Shown here: piece after piece, positions 34,310 to 46,339 of the stretch
Layout: each line of letters starts with the position of its first letter
How positions within the stretch are numbered: position 1 is the stretch's first letter
Assembly: GCA_007570785.1 (NCBI GenBank)
Contig: ML664183.1
Location: 19,939,459-20,003,458, forward strand
Length of the DNA: 64,000 bases
Source: Antilocapra americana
Lineage: Eukaryota; Chordata; Mammalia; Artiodactyla; Antilocapridae
Reading direction: 5' to 3'
Program-made: the position numbers and the translations under genes
The notes under the pieces: model-generated
The model's database searches: none
The model's input: only the letters and a program-made list of their open reading frames with translations
What the model was told of the DNA's origin: nothing

Positions 34310-34317
34310 TTGTATTT

Positions 34318-34539
34318 TGGGCTTCCCAGATGACTCAGTGGTAAATCCAACTGCCAGTGTCAGAGCTGCAGGAGATATGGGTTTGATCCCTGGGTTGGGA
34401 AGATACTCTGGGGAAGGAAATGGCAACGAATTCCAATATTCTTGCCAGGATAAGCCCACGGCTACAGGAACTTGGCAGGTACAGTCCATGGGTTTGTGAA
34501 GAGTTGGACATGACTGAACAACTGAGAATACACACATGG
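34318..34539 (+). mobile_element. Bov-tA SINE
   Basis: GGGCTTCCCAGATGACTCAG head, GGTTTGATCCCTGGGTTGGG, and a body ending GACTGAACAACTGAG. The 8-bp duplication TTGTATTT occurs at 34310-34317 and 34540-34547. Confidence 0.92.
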
Positions 34540-34547
34540 TTGTATTT

Positions 34548-35794
34548 CATTATATAAATTGATGACATATTTTTAGATTCCCAGAGGAAAAGGAAGACTA
34601 ACAAAATGCAGAGTATCCAAGTAGTTATTTTTCTAAAGTGAAAGGTAAGCATATCACTGTGTCTCTTCTCTTTTCAAGAATCCAGAAAATGTTTGAAGAA
34701 CCCAAACTTTCCTGGAAACTTCAGGGTGATAGAAACTCAGTTATCAAAACTCTTATCCTTTCTTGGAGGCTTCATTTCTGCACAAATCAATAGTTTCTAA
34801 AACATTTATGCTAATGTGTTATATACAGACTTTATTTCACCACTGGGCATTTCAATGCCAATAAAACAGACAATTGAGCACAATTAGTTATTTGGCAGGA
34901 CTGTAAATAAAGTCAGTTCTTTCTTCTCATCCCAAGCACACAGTAGCAGTAGCTCAGTGGAAACTCATTCATTGGATCTAGTTCTTACTTTTTTTCTGTC
35001 AGGTTGATGACTTCATATCAAAGTGCTTCAATGAATACCTTACAAATTTAGAGGACTTGAAATTAAACATGAGTTTTGACCTTTAATATAATATATCCCT
35101 AATATTTCATTTAGCCTGTGCCAAATTGAGATATCTTTGTTCTCTGGTCTTAAATTTAATTTGTACAGTTTGACTCATTCCATTATGTTTATAAGCCAAA
35201 ATCACTGAAGTGACAGATTTGGAGAACTGGAGATGATTCTGTTTGAAGATGATGCTCCATCTTCTAGAGCAGGGTTAGAAGCAGAAAAGACTGATGTGAG
35301 ACAAAAGTAGTCTCATTTGCCCAAGACGGTCTTAGTTTCTGACTGTTGTCCCAAAGCAATTATCATACCCCCTTTACACAGAAGTGTACTTCTTTGATCA
35401 GTTTCATAATAATTGTAGAATAAATCCCTCTGGGTACAAGGTAACAGTGACTTTCATTCAGGTACCATTAAACAGAAAAAAATGCTCCTCCTTGAATATC
35501 TAACTACAGAAGTTAGATATATAATATCGTTTTTCTTTATATGTACAAGAAAATATTAAGCATTGACTTGGATAAAACTTCTATTTATTCATCACTTTTA
35601 TTTTTTTAATAATTAATATCAAATTTTACTGTTTTTTCCCTCTTTTATAAGTCTATAAATTCCTGGTGAACCATGGTCATGCTTTGATTATTTTTGTTTT
35701 CCCAAATCAACTAGTAGAATATGCAACATAATGTTAATAATAATTGTAAGAACGATAATAATAATAACAATCCCATTGTGTACAATACGCTGCA
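34548..35794. other. Unassigned sequence
   Basis: No exon or family recognised. A short (AAT)n-like patch lies at 35738-35772. This is one of the longer interspersed-repeat-poor stretches of the window. Confidence 0.45.
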
Positions 35795-36000
35795 TTAGTT
35801 AGGATTCTCCAGAAAAAGAGGAAGAGAGAAAGATTATAAAGAACTGGCACATATGAATATGGAGTTGAGAAGTTTCATGGTCGGCCATCTATAATCTGGA
35901 GACCCAGGAAAACTGGGGAAATAGTTCAGATCAATCAAGGTTAGAGACTTAGCCACTAAAGACAATCAAGTCACTTTTCATGTTTTGGAATTACGTTGAA
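35795..36000 (+). repeat. Probable ancient mammalian interspersed repeat, family not named
   Basis: GTTAGGATTCTCCAGAAAAA, GATTATAAAGAACTGGC, ATGGAGTTGAGAAGTTTCAT and CTGGAGACCCAGGAAAACTG match a mammal-wide repeat layout I recognise but cannot assign to a family with certainty. Confidence 0.45.
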
Positions 36001-36351
36001 TTGAATTACATTGAATTACTGCACTGAATTACAAGTGCTAGAGATATGAACGGTGATCTTATTTAAACAATGATTTAGTTAGGAAGGTCTTTTTGTTAGG
36101 TCAGCTAAAACAATACCCTACAAATATTTGATAGATATGGACATTTGGAATTAAAACCATCAAGGTTTTGACAACTATCTGAATATAGAAAATAAAGAGA
36201 GGACTAAGTAAAATAATTTATCTTAGAAAACTGGAAGGTCAATGGTGTTATTAACACAAATTTTAAATGTTAATGACACCTTCCTTTGCCATATTAAATT
36301 TTAAATTCTTAAAAAGAGTTAGACAGTGAGTTAGAGTCAATGTAGACATTT

Positions 36352-36738
36352 AGTTCAGTTGCTCAGTCCTGTCCAGTCCTTTGCGATCTCATGGACAGCA
36401 GCATGCCAGGCTTCCCTGTCCATCACCAACTCCCAAACTCATGTTTGCACAAACTCATGTCCATCGAGTCAGTGATAACATCCAACCATCTTATCCTCTG
36501 TTGTTCCCTTCTCCTCCTGCTTTCAATCTTTCCCAGCATCAGGGTCTCTTCCAATAAATAAGGTCTTTGCATCTGGTGGCCAAAATATTGGAGCTTCAGC
36601 TTTAGCATCAGTCTTTCCAATGAATATTCAGAACTGAATTTGTTTAGCACTGACAGGTTTGATCTCCTTGCAGTCCAAGGGACTCTCAAGAGTCTTTTCC
36701 AACACCACAGTTCAAAAGCATCAATCCTTTGGTGCTCA
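36352..36738 (-). mobile_element. BovB 3' end, first element of the mosaic
   Basis: From the AGTTCAGTTGCTCAGTC tail to CAATCCTTTGGTGCTCAG, where it meets the tail of the next BovB. Minus-strand frame 36423-36689 encodes RVPWTARRSNLSVL and later C-terminal blocks. An internal repeat of the ACTCATGT block near 36436-36465 is a private change. Confidence 0.9.
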
Positions 36739-37227
36739 GTTCAGTTCAGTTGCTCAGTCGTGTTCGACTCTTTGTGACCCCATGGAATGCAGCACGCTGG
36801 GCCTCCCTGTCCACCACCAACTCCCAGAGTTTACTCAAACTCATGTCCATTGCGTTAGTGATGCCATCCAACCATCTCATCCTCTGTTATCCCATTCTCC
36901 TCCCATCTTCAATCTTTCCCAGCATCAGGGTCTTTTAAAATGAGTCAAGTCTTCACATCAGGTGGCCAAAGTATTGGAGGTTCAGCTTCACTATCAGTCC
37001 TTCCAATGAATATTCAGGACTGATTTCATTTAGGATTGACTTGTTGGATCTCCTTACAGTCCAAGGGACTGTCAAGAGTTTTCTCCAACACAATAGTTCA
37101 GAAGCATCAGTTCTTAGGCACTCAGCTTTCTTTATAGTCCAACTCACGCATCCATACATGACTGCTGGAAAAACCACAGCCTTGACTAGACAGACCTTTG
37201 TTGGCAAAGTAAAGTTTCTGCTTTTTT
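36738..37227 (-). pseudogene. BovB 3' end and C-terminal region (mosaic segment a)
   Basis: Starts at a new AGTTCAGTTCAGTTGCTCAG tail. Minus-strand frame 36953-37207 carries TKVCLVKAVVFPAVMYGCVS and CWRKLLTVPWT. It ends at GTTTCTGCTTTTTT and is joined directly to the distant linker region, skipping the whole reverse transcriptase. Confidence 0.9.
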
Positions 37228-37487
37228 AAGGCTTTCTGATCTCTCCTTGCTATACTTTAGAACTCTGCATTCAATTGGGTATATCTTTCTTTTTCTCCTT
37301 TGCTTTTTGCTTCTTTTCTATTCACAGCTATTTGTAAGGTCTCCTCAGACAGCCATTTTGCTTTTTTGCATTTCTTTTTCTTGGGGATGGTCTTGCTCCC
37401 TGTCTCCTCAATGCCATGAACCTCTGTCCATAGCTCATCAGGAACTCTGTCTATCAGATCTAGTCCCTTAAATCTATTTCTCACTTC
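37228..37487 (-). pseudogene. BovB linker between EN and RT (mosaic segment b)
   Basis: Minus-strand frame 37257-37484 has NRFKGLDLIDRVPDELWTEV, then KTIPKKKKCKKAKWLSEET and KGEKERYTQLNAEF. This is the spacer just after the endonuclease in BovB. Same strand as segment a, but about 1.2 kb of intervening element (RT) is missing. Confidence 0.88.
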
Positions 37488-39508
37488 GTTGGAGTGGCAA
37501 GCATGGAGAGCAGATACTCCATGTCCAAGGTCAGAAGAAGCAACTGTGCTTCGCTGGACCAGCCATGTGGAGATACCCCAAGTCCAAGGTCAGAGAAACT
37601 CCAGTATGACAGTAGGCACTGGAGTGGCTGTGAGGAGATACCCTATGTCCAAGGGCAAAGGAGAAGCCACCAAGATGGTAGGAAGGGCAAATTCTCATTT
37701 AGAATCAAACCCCATTCCTGCCAGAGATGCTCAGAGGGCTCAAACAAATCTTATGTGCACCAGGACCCTGGGACCCCACGGAGACTGAGACAGAACTGGG
37801 TTTGAGTGCCTCCTGTGGAGGTACACATAGGAGGTGGTCTGCCACAGGGACAGAGGCTCTGGATGTAGCAGACTTGGGTAAGCCCTCTTGGAGGAGGTTG
37901 CCATTAACCTCACCATATAGCTACCAGAACTTACACAGGACTGGGAAATAGATTCTCGGAGGGCACAATAGAACCTTGTGCAGCAGGGCCTAGAAGAAAG
38001 GAGCAGTGACCCTGCAGGAGACTGTCCCAGACTTGCCTGTCTGTGTCCAGGAGTCTCCTGCAGAGGCGTGGGTTTATAGTGGCCTGCTGGAGGGTTGGTG
38101 GCACTAAGTGTAACAGTATATGCATGGGATCTTTTGAGGGAGGTCACCATTATCTTCATTACCTCCACCATAGTTTGGCCCCAGGTAAACAGCAGGAAGG
38201 GAACAAGCTCCACCCATAAGCAGAAAATTGGATTAACAATTTACTGAGCATGGCCCCACCAATCAGAACAAGACCCAGTTTTCCCCTCAGTCAATCTCTC
38301 CCACCAGGCAGCTTCAACAAGCCTCATCATTCTCCTCATCATCTCCTCATCTCTCTCTAAGGACAGACAGACTGAAAACCACAATCACAGAAAACTAACT
38401 AATCTAATCATGTGGACCACAGCCTTGTGTAACTCAATGAAACTATGAGCCACCCAATGAAACTAGGGCCACCCAAGATGGACAGGCCATGGTGGAGAGT
38501 TTTGACAAAATGTGGTCCACTGGAGAAGGGAATGACAAATTACTTCAGTATTCTTGCCTTGAGAACCCCATGAACAGTATGAAAAGGTAAAAAGGTATGA
38601 CACTGAAAGATGCCCCCCCCCCCCCCCCGCCAACAGATCGGTAGGGGCCCAATATGCCACTGGAGATCAGTGGAGAAATAACTCCAGAAAGAATAAAGAG
38701 ACAGAGCCAAGGTAAAAACAACACCCAGTTGTGGATGTGACTGGTAATGGAAGCAAGATCCGATGCTGTAAAGAGCAATATTGCATAAGAACCTGGAATG
38801 TTAGGTCCATGAATCAAGGCAAATTGGAAGTGGTCAAACAGGAGATGGCAAGAGTGAACGTCGACATTTTAGGAATCAGGGAACTAAAATGGACTGGAAT
38901 GGGTGGATTTAACTCAAATGACCATTATATCTACTACTGTGGGCAAGAATCCCATAGAAGAAATAGAGTAGCCATCATAATCAACAAAAGAGTCCAAAAT
39001 ACAGTACTTGTATGCAATCTCAAAAATGACAGAATAATCTCTGTTCATTTCCAAAGCAAGCCATTCAGTATCAAAATAATCCAAGTCTATGCCCCGACCA
39101 GCAATGCTGAAGAAGCTGAAGTTGAATGGTTCTATAAAGACCTACAAGACCTTCTGGAACTAACACCCCAAAAAAAGATGTCCTTTTTATTATACAGGAC
39201 TGGAATGCAAAAGTAGAAAGTCAAGAAACACCTGGAATAACAGGCAAATTTGGCCTTGGAGTACAAAATGAAGCAAGACAAAGGCTAATAGAGTTTTTCC
39301 AAGAGAACACACTGGTCATAGCAAACACCCTCTTCTGACAACACAAGAGAAGACTCTACACATGGACATCACCAGATGGTCAATACCAAAATCAGATTGA
39401 TTATATTCTTTGCAACCAAAGATGGAGAAGCTCTATACAGTCAGCAAAAGCAAGACCAGGAGCTGACTGCGACTCAGCTCATGAACACCTTATTGCCAAA
39501 TTCAGACT
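37488..39508 (+). pseudogene. BovB 5' UTR and endonuclease (mosaic segment c)
   Basis: The 5' UTR runs to about 38730 with GGAGATACCC-type blocks at 37570 and 37637. The endonuclease frame 38731-39216 contains TWNVRSMNQGKLE, then RELKWTG with the catalytic Glu and QVYAPTSNAEEAE. An A7 run at 39170-39176 shifts the frame just before the DWNAKV site (which reads QDWNA in the next frame). A TGA interrupts the next block near 39337. The final SDH motif reads SAH (about 39474-39482), losing the catalytic Asp. Non-functional, yet this is the only BovB endonuclease start in the window. It breaks at ATTGCCAAATTCAGACTT. Confidence 0.9.
38613..38628. repeat. C16 homopolymer in the BovB 5' UTR
   Basis: Sixteen consecutive C by direct count. 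The related BovB region normally has only a short CCCC here. It produces the glycine runs of meaningless minus-strand frames. Confidence 0.9.
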
Positions 39509-40347
39509 TCGGCTCTCAGCATTCTTTATATTCCAACTCTCACATCCATACATGACTATTGGAAAAACCATAGCCTTGACAAGACAGACCTTTGTCAGCA
39601 AAGTGATGTCTCTGCTTTTTAATATGATGTCTAGGTTGATCATAGCTTTTCTTCCGAGAAGTAAGAGTCTTTTGTTTTCACGGCTGCAGTCACCATCAGC
39701 AGTGATTTTTGAGCCCTAGAAAATAAATTTTCTCACTGTTTCCATTGTTTCTCCATCTATTTGCATGGAATGATAGGACCAGATACTATGAACTTAGTTT
39801 TTTGAATGTTGATATTTAAGCAAGCTTTTTCACTCTCCTCTTTCACTTTCATCAAGAGAGTTTCTCTTCACTTTCTGCCATAAGGGTGATGTCTTTTGCA
39901 TATCTGCATATCTCCCGGCAATCATGATTCCATCTTGTGCTTCATCCAGCCAGGCATTTCACATGATGTACTCTGTATACAATTTAAATAAGCTGGGTGA
40001 CAATATACAGCCTTGCCATACTTCTTTCTCAATTTGGAACCAGTCTGTTGTTCTGTGTCCCATTCTAATTGTTACTTCCTGACCTGCATACAGATTTCTC
40101 AGGAGGCAGGTAAGGTGGTCTGATATTCCCATATCTTGAAGAATTTTCTGCAGTTTGTTGTGATCAACACAGTCAAAGGCTTTGGTGTAATCTGTAAAGC
40201 AGAAGTAGATGTTTTTCTGGAATTTTCTTGCTTTTTCTATGATCCAGTGGATGTTGACAGTTTGATCTATGGTTCCTCAGCCTTTTCTAAATCCTTCTTG
40301 CATATCTGGAAGTTCACAGTTCACATACTGTTGAAACTTGGCTTGGA
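39509..40347 (-). pseudogene. BovB RT middle to C-terminus (mosaic segment d)
   Basis: The minus strand covers the motif A region (the CTTTGACTGTGTTGATCAC stretch near 40160-40180), TDWFQIEK-like sequence near 40030-40050 and the C-terminal blocks. Near 39895-39915 the YADD site is disrupted by a short TATGCAGA tandem duplication. The first ~110 bp repeat element positions already present in segment a, so a and d are not simply two pieces of one copy. Confidence 0.88.
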
Positions 40348-40699
40348 ATGGTATGGACCTAACAGAAGCAGAAGATATTAAGAGGTGGCAAGAATACACA
40401 GAAGAACTATACAAGAAAAATCTTCATTACCTAGATAACCATGATGGTGTGATCACTCACCTGGAGCCAGACATTATAGATTGCAAAGTCGAGTTGACTT
40501 TAGGAAGAATTACTTTGAACAAAACTAGTGTATGTAATGGAATTCCAGTTGAGCTATTTCAAATCTTAAAAGATGATGCTGTGAAAGTGCTGCACTCAAT
40601 ATGCCAAAAAATCTGGAAAAACTCAGCATTGGCCACATGACTAGAAAAGGTCAATTTTCATTCCAATCCTAAAGAAGGTCAATGCCAAAGAATGTTCAG
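40348..40699 (+). pseudogene. BovB RT N-terminal region (mosaic segment e)
   Basis: The plus-strand frame 40338-40640 reads NGMDLTEAEDIKRWQEYTEE and VELFQILKDDAVKVLHSICQ. It then breaks and ends after CAATGCCAAAGAATGTTCAG. It is followed by non-BovB sequence with a small interrupted palindrome at 40735-40766. Confidence 0.9.
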
Positions 40700-43554
40700 A
40701 CATGGACATTAGCTTAAGGTAATAAATTAATTGGCAAAGGTAACCTAATTAGCAGGTTAACCTTTGGAAATCTTTAAATTCTTTACATAAAAATTCAATC
40801 TAATGTTTCTTCCATTTCTCATTTATTGGAGTTGAGCCATCAATCAATTCAGTATACCTGATGTAAAGGTGTCAGAGTGATTAGGATCCGGATTTAGTCC
40901 GATACACCTTCTGAGGAGATAGAGAGTGATATCTCTAGAGCTCACCAGGTGGAGATCAGTGGTCGGCAGGGTGTCTGAATGAACTTTGGGTGAGACCAGG
41001 TTGAAGTTTAAATATATACAGTGGTGCTAAACCAATAAGTATAAATTCAATTGAGATTAAATGGGTCCAGAGTTGCCAAACTTCTCACTTTCAGAGAAGA
41101 GACTTACCAATTGTAGACAGGAAAAAGGCTAGGATAAATGTGTTGATGTTAGATCAAATTTATATGTACCAGAGTGAACTCCAAAGTTTATTTGAATGAT
41201 TTTCACCAATAGACAGCTTTAATGAAAATTTAATATTTTACTAATCGAATTCTAAAGTCTTTCCATGAGATGTAAGCAATTTTTTAGATCATCTAAGTGG
41301 AAAGAACCTTTGGAAAAAAGAGTTAAATGCAATTAATCATATAAATGAACACATTTTCCTCCTGTCTGTCCTCAACTCTTCCTGAGATGATTGTGTTAGT
41401 ATTTTGATTAATTTAGTGAGTCTTTTTCCTAGTTATTCTTATGGTTACCATGGTATTACATAATTTTCTTTTCTCTGCCTAATAATTCTCTATTAAGAGG
41501 TATTTCAGTGAAATGAAGTGAATGTTTCTTTATTCTAAATAATGAATCCAGACCCCTTGCCAACATATTCATATAAAGGAAGTAGATTTTATACTAGGCT
41601 TTATTTACAGAACTGGTAATTTTCCTTTCCACCCACATTGCTTGATATCTAATTATTTATTCATTAACTTGTATAATTTGTTTTTTTCATTATGAAGAAA
41701 ATACACTTGGAATAATATAATTTGGAGTCTGAAGAGGTTTTAACGTCAATTTATATGACTGTCTATCTAAAGGAGAAATTCCCTGCACAGCTTCCTGACA
41801 AAGCACTCTACTCCCATTCTGATTAGTTACTTCAATGATGGGGAGAACTGAATAGGTCAAAGGACTCACAGTCTTATTGAAAAATGAAAGTATTAAAAAT
41901 TAACACAGTATTTATCTAAAATATTATTCTTTACTACTCTTTTTATAAAATTCACCCATTGGTTTTGTTCTGCCTTCCGAAGCAAGAATAACTTTAAGAA
42001 ATGCACTGCTGCACATTCAAAGAAGGTAATTATACATCTAAAGAGGCCCATTGTATACCTCCTAAACCTCTTGTATTTAGACTATTTTGGATTCCTTCAC
42101 TACCTCAAATTCTCTTCATAGCCATTCTATTCCTTTTCAGTTAGTTCCATTGTCTTAGCAAAGGGCAGGGAAACAATCAAGACTGTAAGCTGCCATATAT
42201 GATAGCAAGGTAAACCATTTCCCAGAAAAGAGTCATGACAATGAGCATCCCTATTTACTAAGGCAGGTGTTTTTTCTTGTTGCAATTCCTCCAGTGGAGC
42301 ATGTTTCATGAAACTTGGGTTACTGACATTGACATTATAGTTAAAACAGTCTTCAATTATTTAGTAAATTTTCAATGTCACAGGTTCTGTTATCCTTTTT
42401 ATAGATAAACCATACCTTTTTTCAATTCATTTATTTTTTGTTGTTGCACAAAACACTGTTAAACTCATCTCACACGTTTTTTTGAATGGGAAATGGTAAT
42501 TTTCTATAAATTTTCAAATTATTGTATCATCAGCCTGAAGGGAGTTTCTTATATCAGGGTCGTCTTGGAATAGAATTAGTTTTAGGTGGAACATTTGCTT
42601 CACATGATTGGACTATTAGCTATGAGGTCAGCTCATTTCATTCTTCTATTTGTAATTTCTAGGCTTGTCCTCCAAATTTGAATTTTTTTATATCAATTCC
42701 TCATGTACTAAAACATATATTCTCCAGTAAATGGCCTAATATAGCTTACATAAACTAACTATATATGTCACATAAAATATACCTTACTGTCTTTAAACCC
42801 ATACAGTATTCCTACTAAAGTATATTTTATCAAGTAAAGTCTATATTGTTTTAATGTACTGTAATTTCATCTATTTTAATACAATGAATTACCTCCTAAA
42901 TTATGTTATCAATCCATGTCTGTTACTGAAAGATTTAGACTCAAATACTGGTTCCAGCAATTACCACCAATATGTAAACTTACAGAAATGTATTAATTTA
43001 CTGACCTATAAATTGGTGAGGTAAGTATGATATAGGTTTTGAATACATGGTAGCTATTATTTGATTGATTTACTCAGCCCAACTTCTCTTCATCATTGTC
43101 TCACTCTTCAAACCAAATCATCATAAGTTCCTATTATTCTTCTTAAATATAATTATATATAAGTCTAATGATTTAAAACTAATGACACTTATCTTTCTTT
43201 TTATTCTAGATTTTCTTTTCCTGGTAATGGGCATTTATTTTAGCTGAAGTGAGCTAGTTATTTTGAAGTATATTTTGAAATGTAATTTTTTTTATAAGCA
43301 GCAATCATTCTCAGTTTTGAATTACCCAGAAATTTGATAGGCATGCCTTTGCTATTTTCATCCATGTAAACTAAGGATACATTCAAAAGCACAGGACACT
43401 TGCAAATTGTTATACCTTCAGTGTCAGCGCAAGCCTCTCCCAGTGGTCCTTAATATAACATCAGATGTTCATAATACACATATAATCCCTTAGTCACATT
43501 TTTTGTTGTTGTTGTAATTGATGGTTTTCTTGTTCATTTCTATAAAATAGGTGA
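40700..43554. other. Long repeat-poor AT-rich interval
   Basis: Only a weak MIR-like trace at 42925-43065 (AGACTCAAATACTGGTTCCA, AATGTATTAATTTACTGACC). No exon, RNA gene or other family recognised; frames of 60 codons near 42127 and 43065 look like chance. Confidence 0.4.
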
Positions 43555-43660
43555 AAAATGACTCAAGGGCAAGGGCCTTGTCTTATTCACCGTTGTAACC
43601 CCTCTGGCTACCAGGTACACAGAAGGCCATCAGCACACGTTTGTTGAATGGATGCTTTAA
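43555..43660 (+). mobile_element. L2 3' end
   Basis: GGGCAAGGGCCTTGTCTTAT, CACCGTTGTAACCCCTCTGG and ACACGTTTGTTGAATGGATG: the classical L2 3' terminus, well preserved. Confidence 0.82.
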
Positions 43661-45724
43661 CTGATTAGTTAACAGTTTCCTCTTCTCTTGCTCTTATGTC
43701 AAGTTGATATAGATCTACTGATCAATGCTCTTTTTTATTATAATGGGTCATTAAACTGAAAGTTTCTGAAGATTTAGCAAATTAAATTTGCTGGATCACT
43801 AATTTGAGTCATATTGTTACTTTTCTTGGTGTATGAAAAATGTAATGATGATACATTTAATCATTACTATTTTTAACATAGTTCATAAAAATGGCCAACA
43901 TGGTCGTGTGTATTTGTAAAATGAAATATAGACATGATATCTACCACAGATGAGTTGGCTTTTTAATGGAAGATAATATACAGATTTTTGATAAAACTAG
44001 GCCTCCAGAGGCCATTGAGTACAGGTCAGTTAGAGATAGGATTATTTAAAAAAGAAATAAACAACAGACTTATTTGGCATGATTTGCTGTTCTTTAAGCC
44101 CACTGAGGAAAGCCCTCCCAGGTATATATTCTGCTGCTGCTGCTGCTGCTAAGTGCATAGTTTTGTAAACCCCAATCCTAAGTAAATGGACTTGGTTTAC
44201 AGCATTGCCTTTGCTGTTAGCTGGATGCTTTTAGTAAGCCAGTCACAATCTCTGGGCCCTAATAACCTATATCTTTGTTAGTTTCTGACTCTTGTCATCC
44301 TTTAGTGAAAATGAAAATAGTCCCTTAGTGTCTATAATAACTTCACATTTTTAATAATTTGAGGTGCCCAAGCAGTGGGCTGAAACAGAGATTAGCATTA
44401 CTGTGGTAGTCATTCAGGAAAACAAATAAACATTAGACCTTTGTTTGATGTGAATCTTGTTTGGGCAGATCTTTGACAGCAGAGGTTATAACTAATCTAA
44501 ATATTCTACATTAATTAGAAAGTACTAAAGGCTCATTATTTGTTTTTAATCTTCATTTGCTCCAGTGCATGTAAATAGGTTTTCTTGCTCTTCAAGCTTA
44601 GTCAGTCCATAGAGGAGGGAGTAAATAAAACTAAATAAAATTGATATTTAAACAAAAAGTTCAAAGAGACAGAAGCAAAAGACATTATAGTATACCTGTA
44701 CAAAGGATTCATATAGAAATTTCAAGAAAGGTTTATAAGTATAAACCATATCATAACAATATATGGAGAAATAGAGCACAGAATGAATTCCTTGACAGTT
44801 TAATGAGCTATCTTAACTGTGAAAATGTACAAATATTAAATGTAAATACAGGCTCTTACATAAATACAGACACTTTGATTCTGAATTATCATGCATTGCT
44901 GAAGAAATAGACTATAAAATAATATGAGGTGGAGAGAGATAGAAGACGTTTGATGACAAATCATGAGAAAGAATAAAAGAGAAGTAAAAGTGACAATATA
45001 CAACTAATAACAAAGAAAGTATTCTTAGTTACAAAATTTCTTGTTTCTAATGTACTCGTTTGCTAAAAGGCCTGGCTTTCTTATCTTTCTCTTGAATTCA
45101 GTGGGATTGCTCTATAACTTCAACAGCATCATTCACTGATTTGAGCACTCATCTTTTCATTGCAAGAAAGACCAAAAGAATAATTTCATCCACTTCAAAA
45201 TGTTTAAGAATTACATGAAGTATTGTGTAGACAAAATATGAAAGTAAAAAAAGTATGTTTAGTAAAACAATGTATTAAAATGAGGACAGCTCTTTTTATT
45301 GCCTTTGAGGTCTTCTAATAACTAAATCAAATCCCACCTTTCTATTTGTAAAGAGAATATTATATGAATGAGTGTGAATTACCTTTCACCTTATCTTTAA
45401 ACTTATTTTTCCAAAGCTTAGAAAATAAGTCAGTTTTTTTTTGGAGGCAGGGTGTGAAATAGCTTTTGTGTTTCAGTTTAGTTATCTCTAAGTTATTTTT
45501 CCCATAGCCTATTTGACTTTTTCCAAAAGAACCTGCCTGGCTGTAATAGACTGTGCAAATGATAATTATCCTAGAGATAAGAGAGCTGCACTAAATCTCA
45601 GAGGGTCAAAGAGTTACTAATGTACATCTGTAGATACTTTTTCTTCTCTTGTGTATTCTAGGCACCTGCAAGGAGGAGATAAACACTAACCTTGTTAACC
45701 TTTGCTGTCTATAAAAAGGCTCAT
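43661..45724. other. Mostly unassigned AT-rich interval
   Basis: Contains the Bov-A2 tail fragment at 44131 and a faint MIR-like trace at 44200-44300 (TTGCCTTTGCTGTTAGCTGG, AAGCCAGTCACAATCTCTGG). No exon recognised. Confidence 0.4.
44131..44200 (-). mobile_element. (CTG)7 with possible Bov-A2 tail remnant
   Basis: Seven CTG units at 44131-44151, followed by CTAAGT and a strongly decayed GTAAACCCCAATCC. This is the order expected at the (AGC)n end of a Bov-A2 SINE. The rest of the SINE is not recognisable. Confidence 0.5.
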
Positions 45725-46010
45725 TTGATTTATGCAACAATAATTATTGACAGAGAACTCTGTTTATGTGGCAGACAATACCGAGAATAAAAGACAAAAT
45801 GCCTCCTCTCATTGTGCTTACATTCTCTTGGAAGGCATTAGTCAATGAATAAGTGCTAAGAAGATAATAAATCAAGGCACTGAGCTAGTTGTGGGGATGC
45901 TCTAATTCAGAATGACTATCAGCAAAAGGTGTGATGGCTCTCAGAGCAGGGGGCATTTAAGATGAGACACAAAAGATGAAAGAAAGGCAACTGCATAATT
46001 ATTTTATGAT
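45725..46010 (+). repeat. Probable ancient mammalian repeat, family not named
   Basis: ATGCCTCCTCTCATTGTGCT, TACATTCTCTTGGAAGGC, GATAATAAATCAAGGCAC and GGGGGCATTTAAGATGAGAC follow a common mammal-wide repeat layout that I cannot assign safely. Confidence 0.35.
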
Positions 46011-46339
46011 TCATGTAAGTCAGAACAAAAGAAGTTCAGAGAACTGAAGTGAGAAGGAAATTTGCATGGACATAAAAAAATATTGTGGTTTTCTTAAGAA
46101 GATGTGGCTTGAACATGGGTTAAAATCAAAGGGAAAAAGTCACCACAAACTACAAATTCAGCTAATAAAATACAATTTAATAGCAATTTTGACTTCAAAA
46201 TAATTCTCTTGGTATTGAAATATTTGCCAAACTATATCTTAATATGTGTTTCTTTTGTTTTACTTTAACTCAGGCATATTAATTTGCAGTACTATTGTAA
46301 TCATGTTGTAATGATAACAATCCCCCATAAAAAGCTGAA

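Noticed and set aside
37740..38213. 157-codon minus-strand frame
   Set aside because: It is antisense to the BovB 5' UTR, with no recognisable domain.
40735..40766. Interrupted palindrome AAAGGTAACCT ... AGGTTAACCTTT
   Set aside because: It is a small imperfect hairpin with no associated element or T tract; chance is sufficient in AT-rich DNA.
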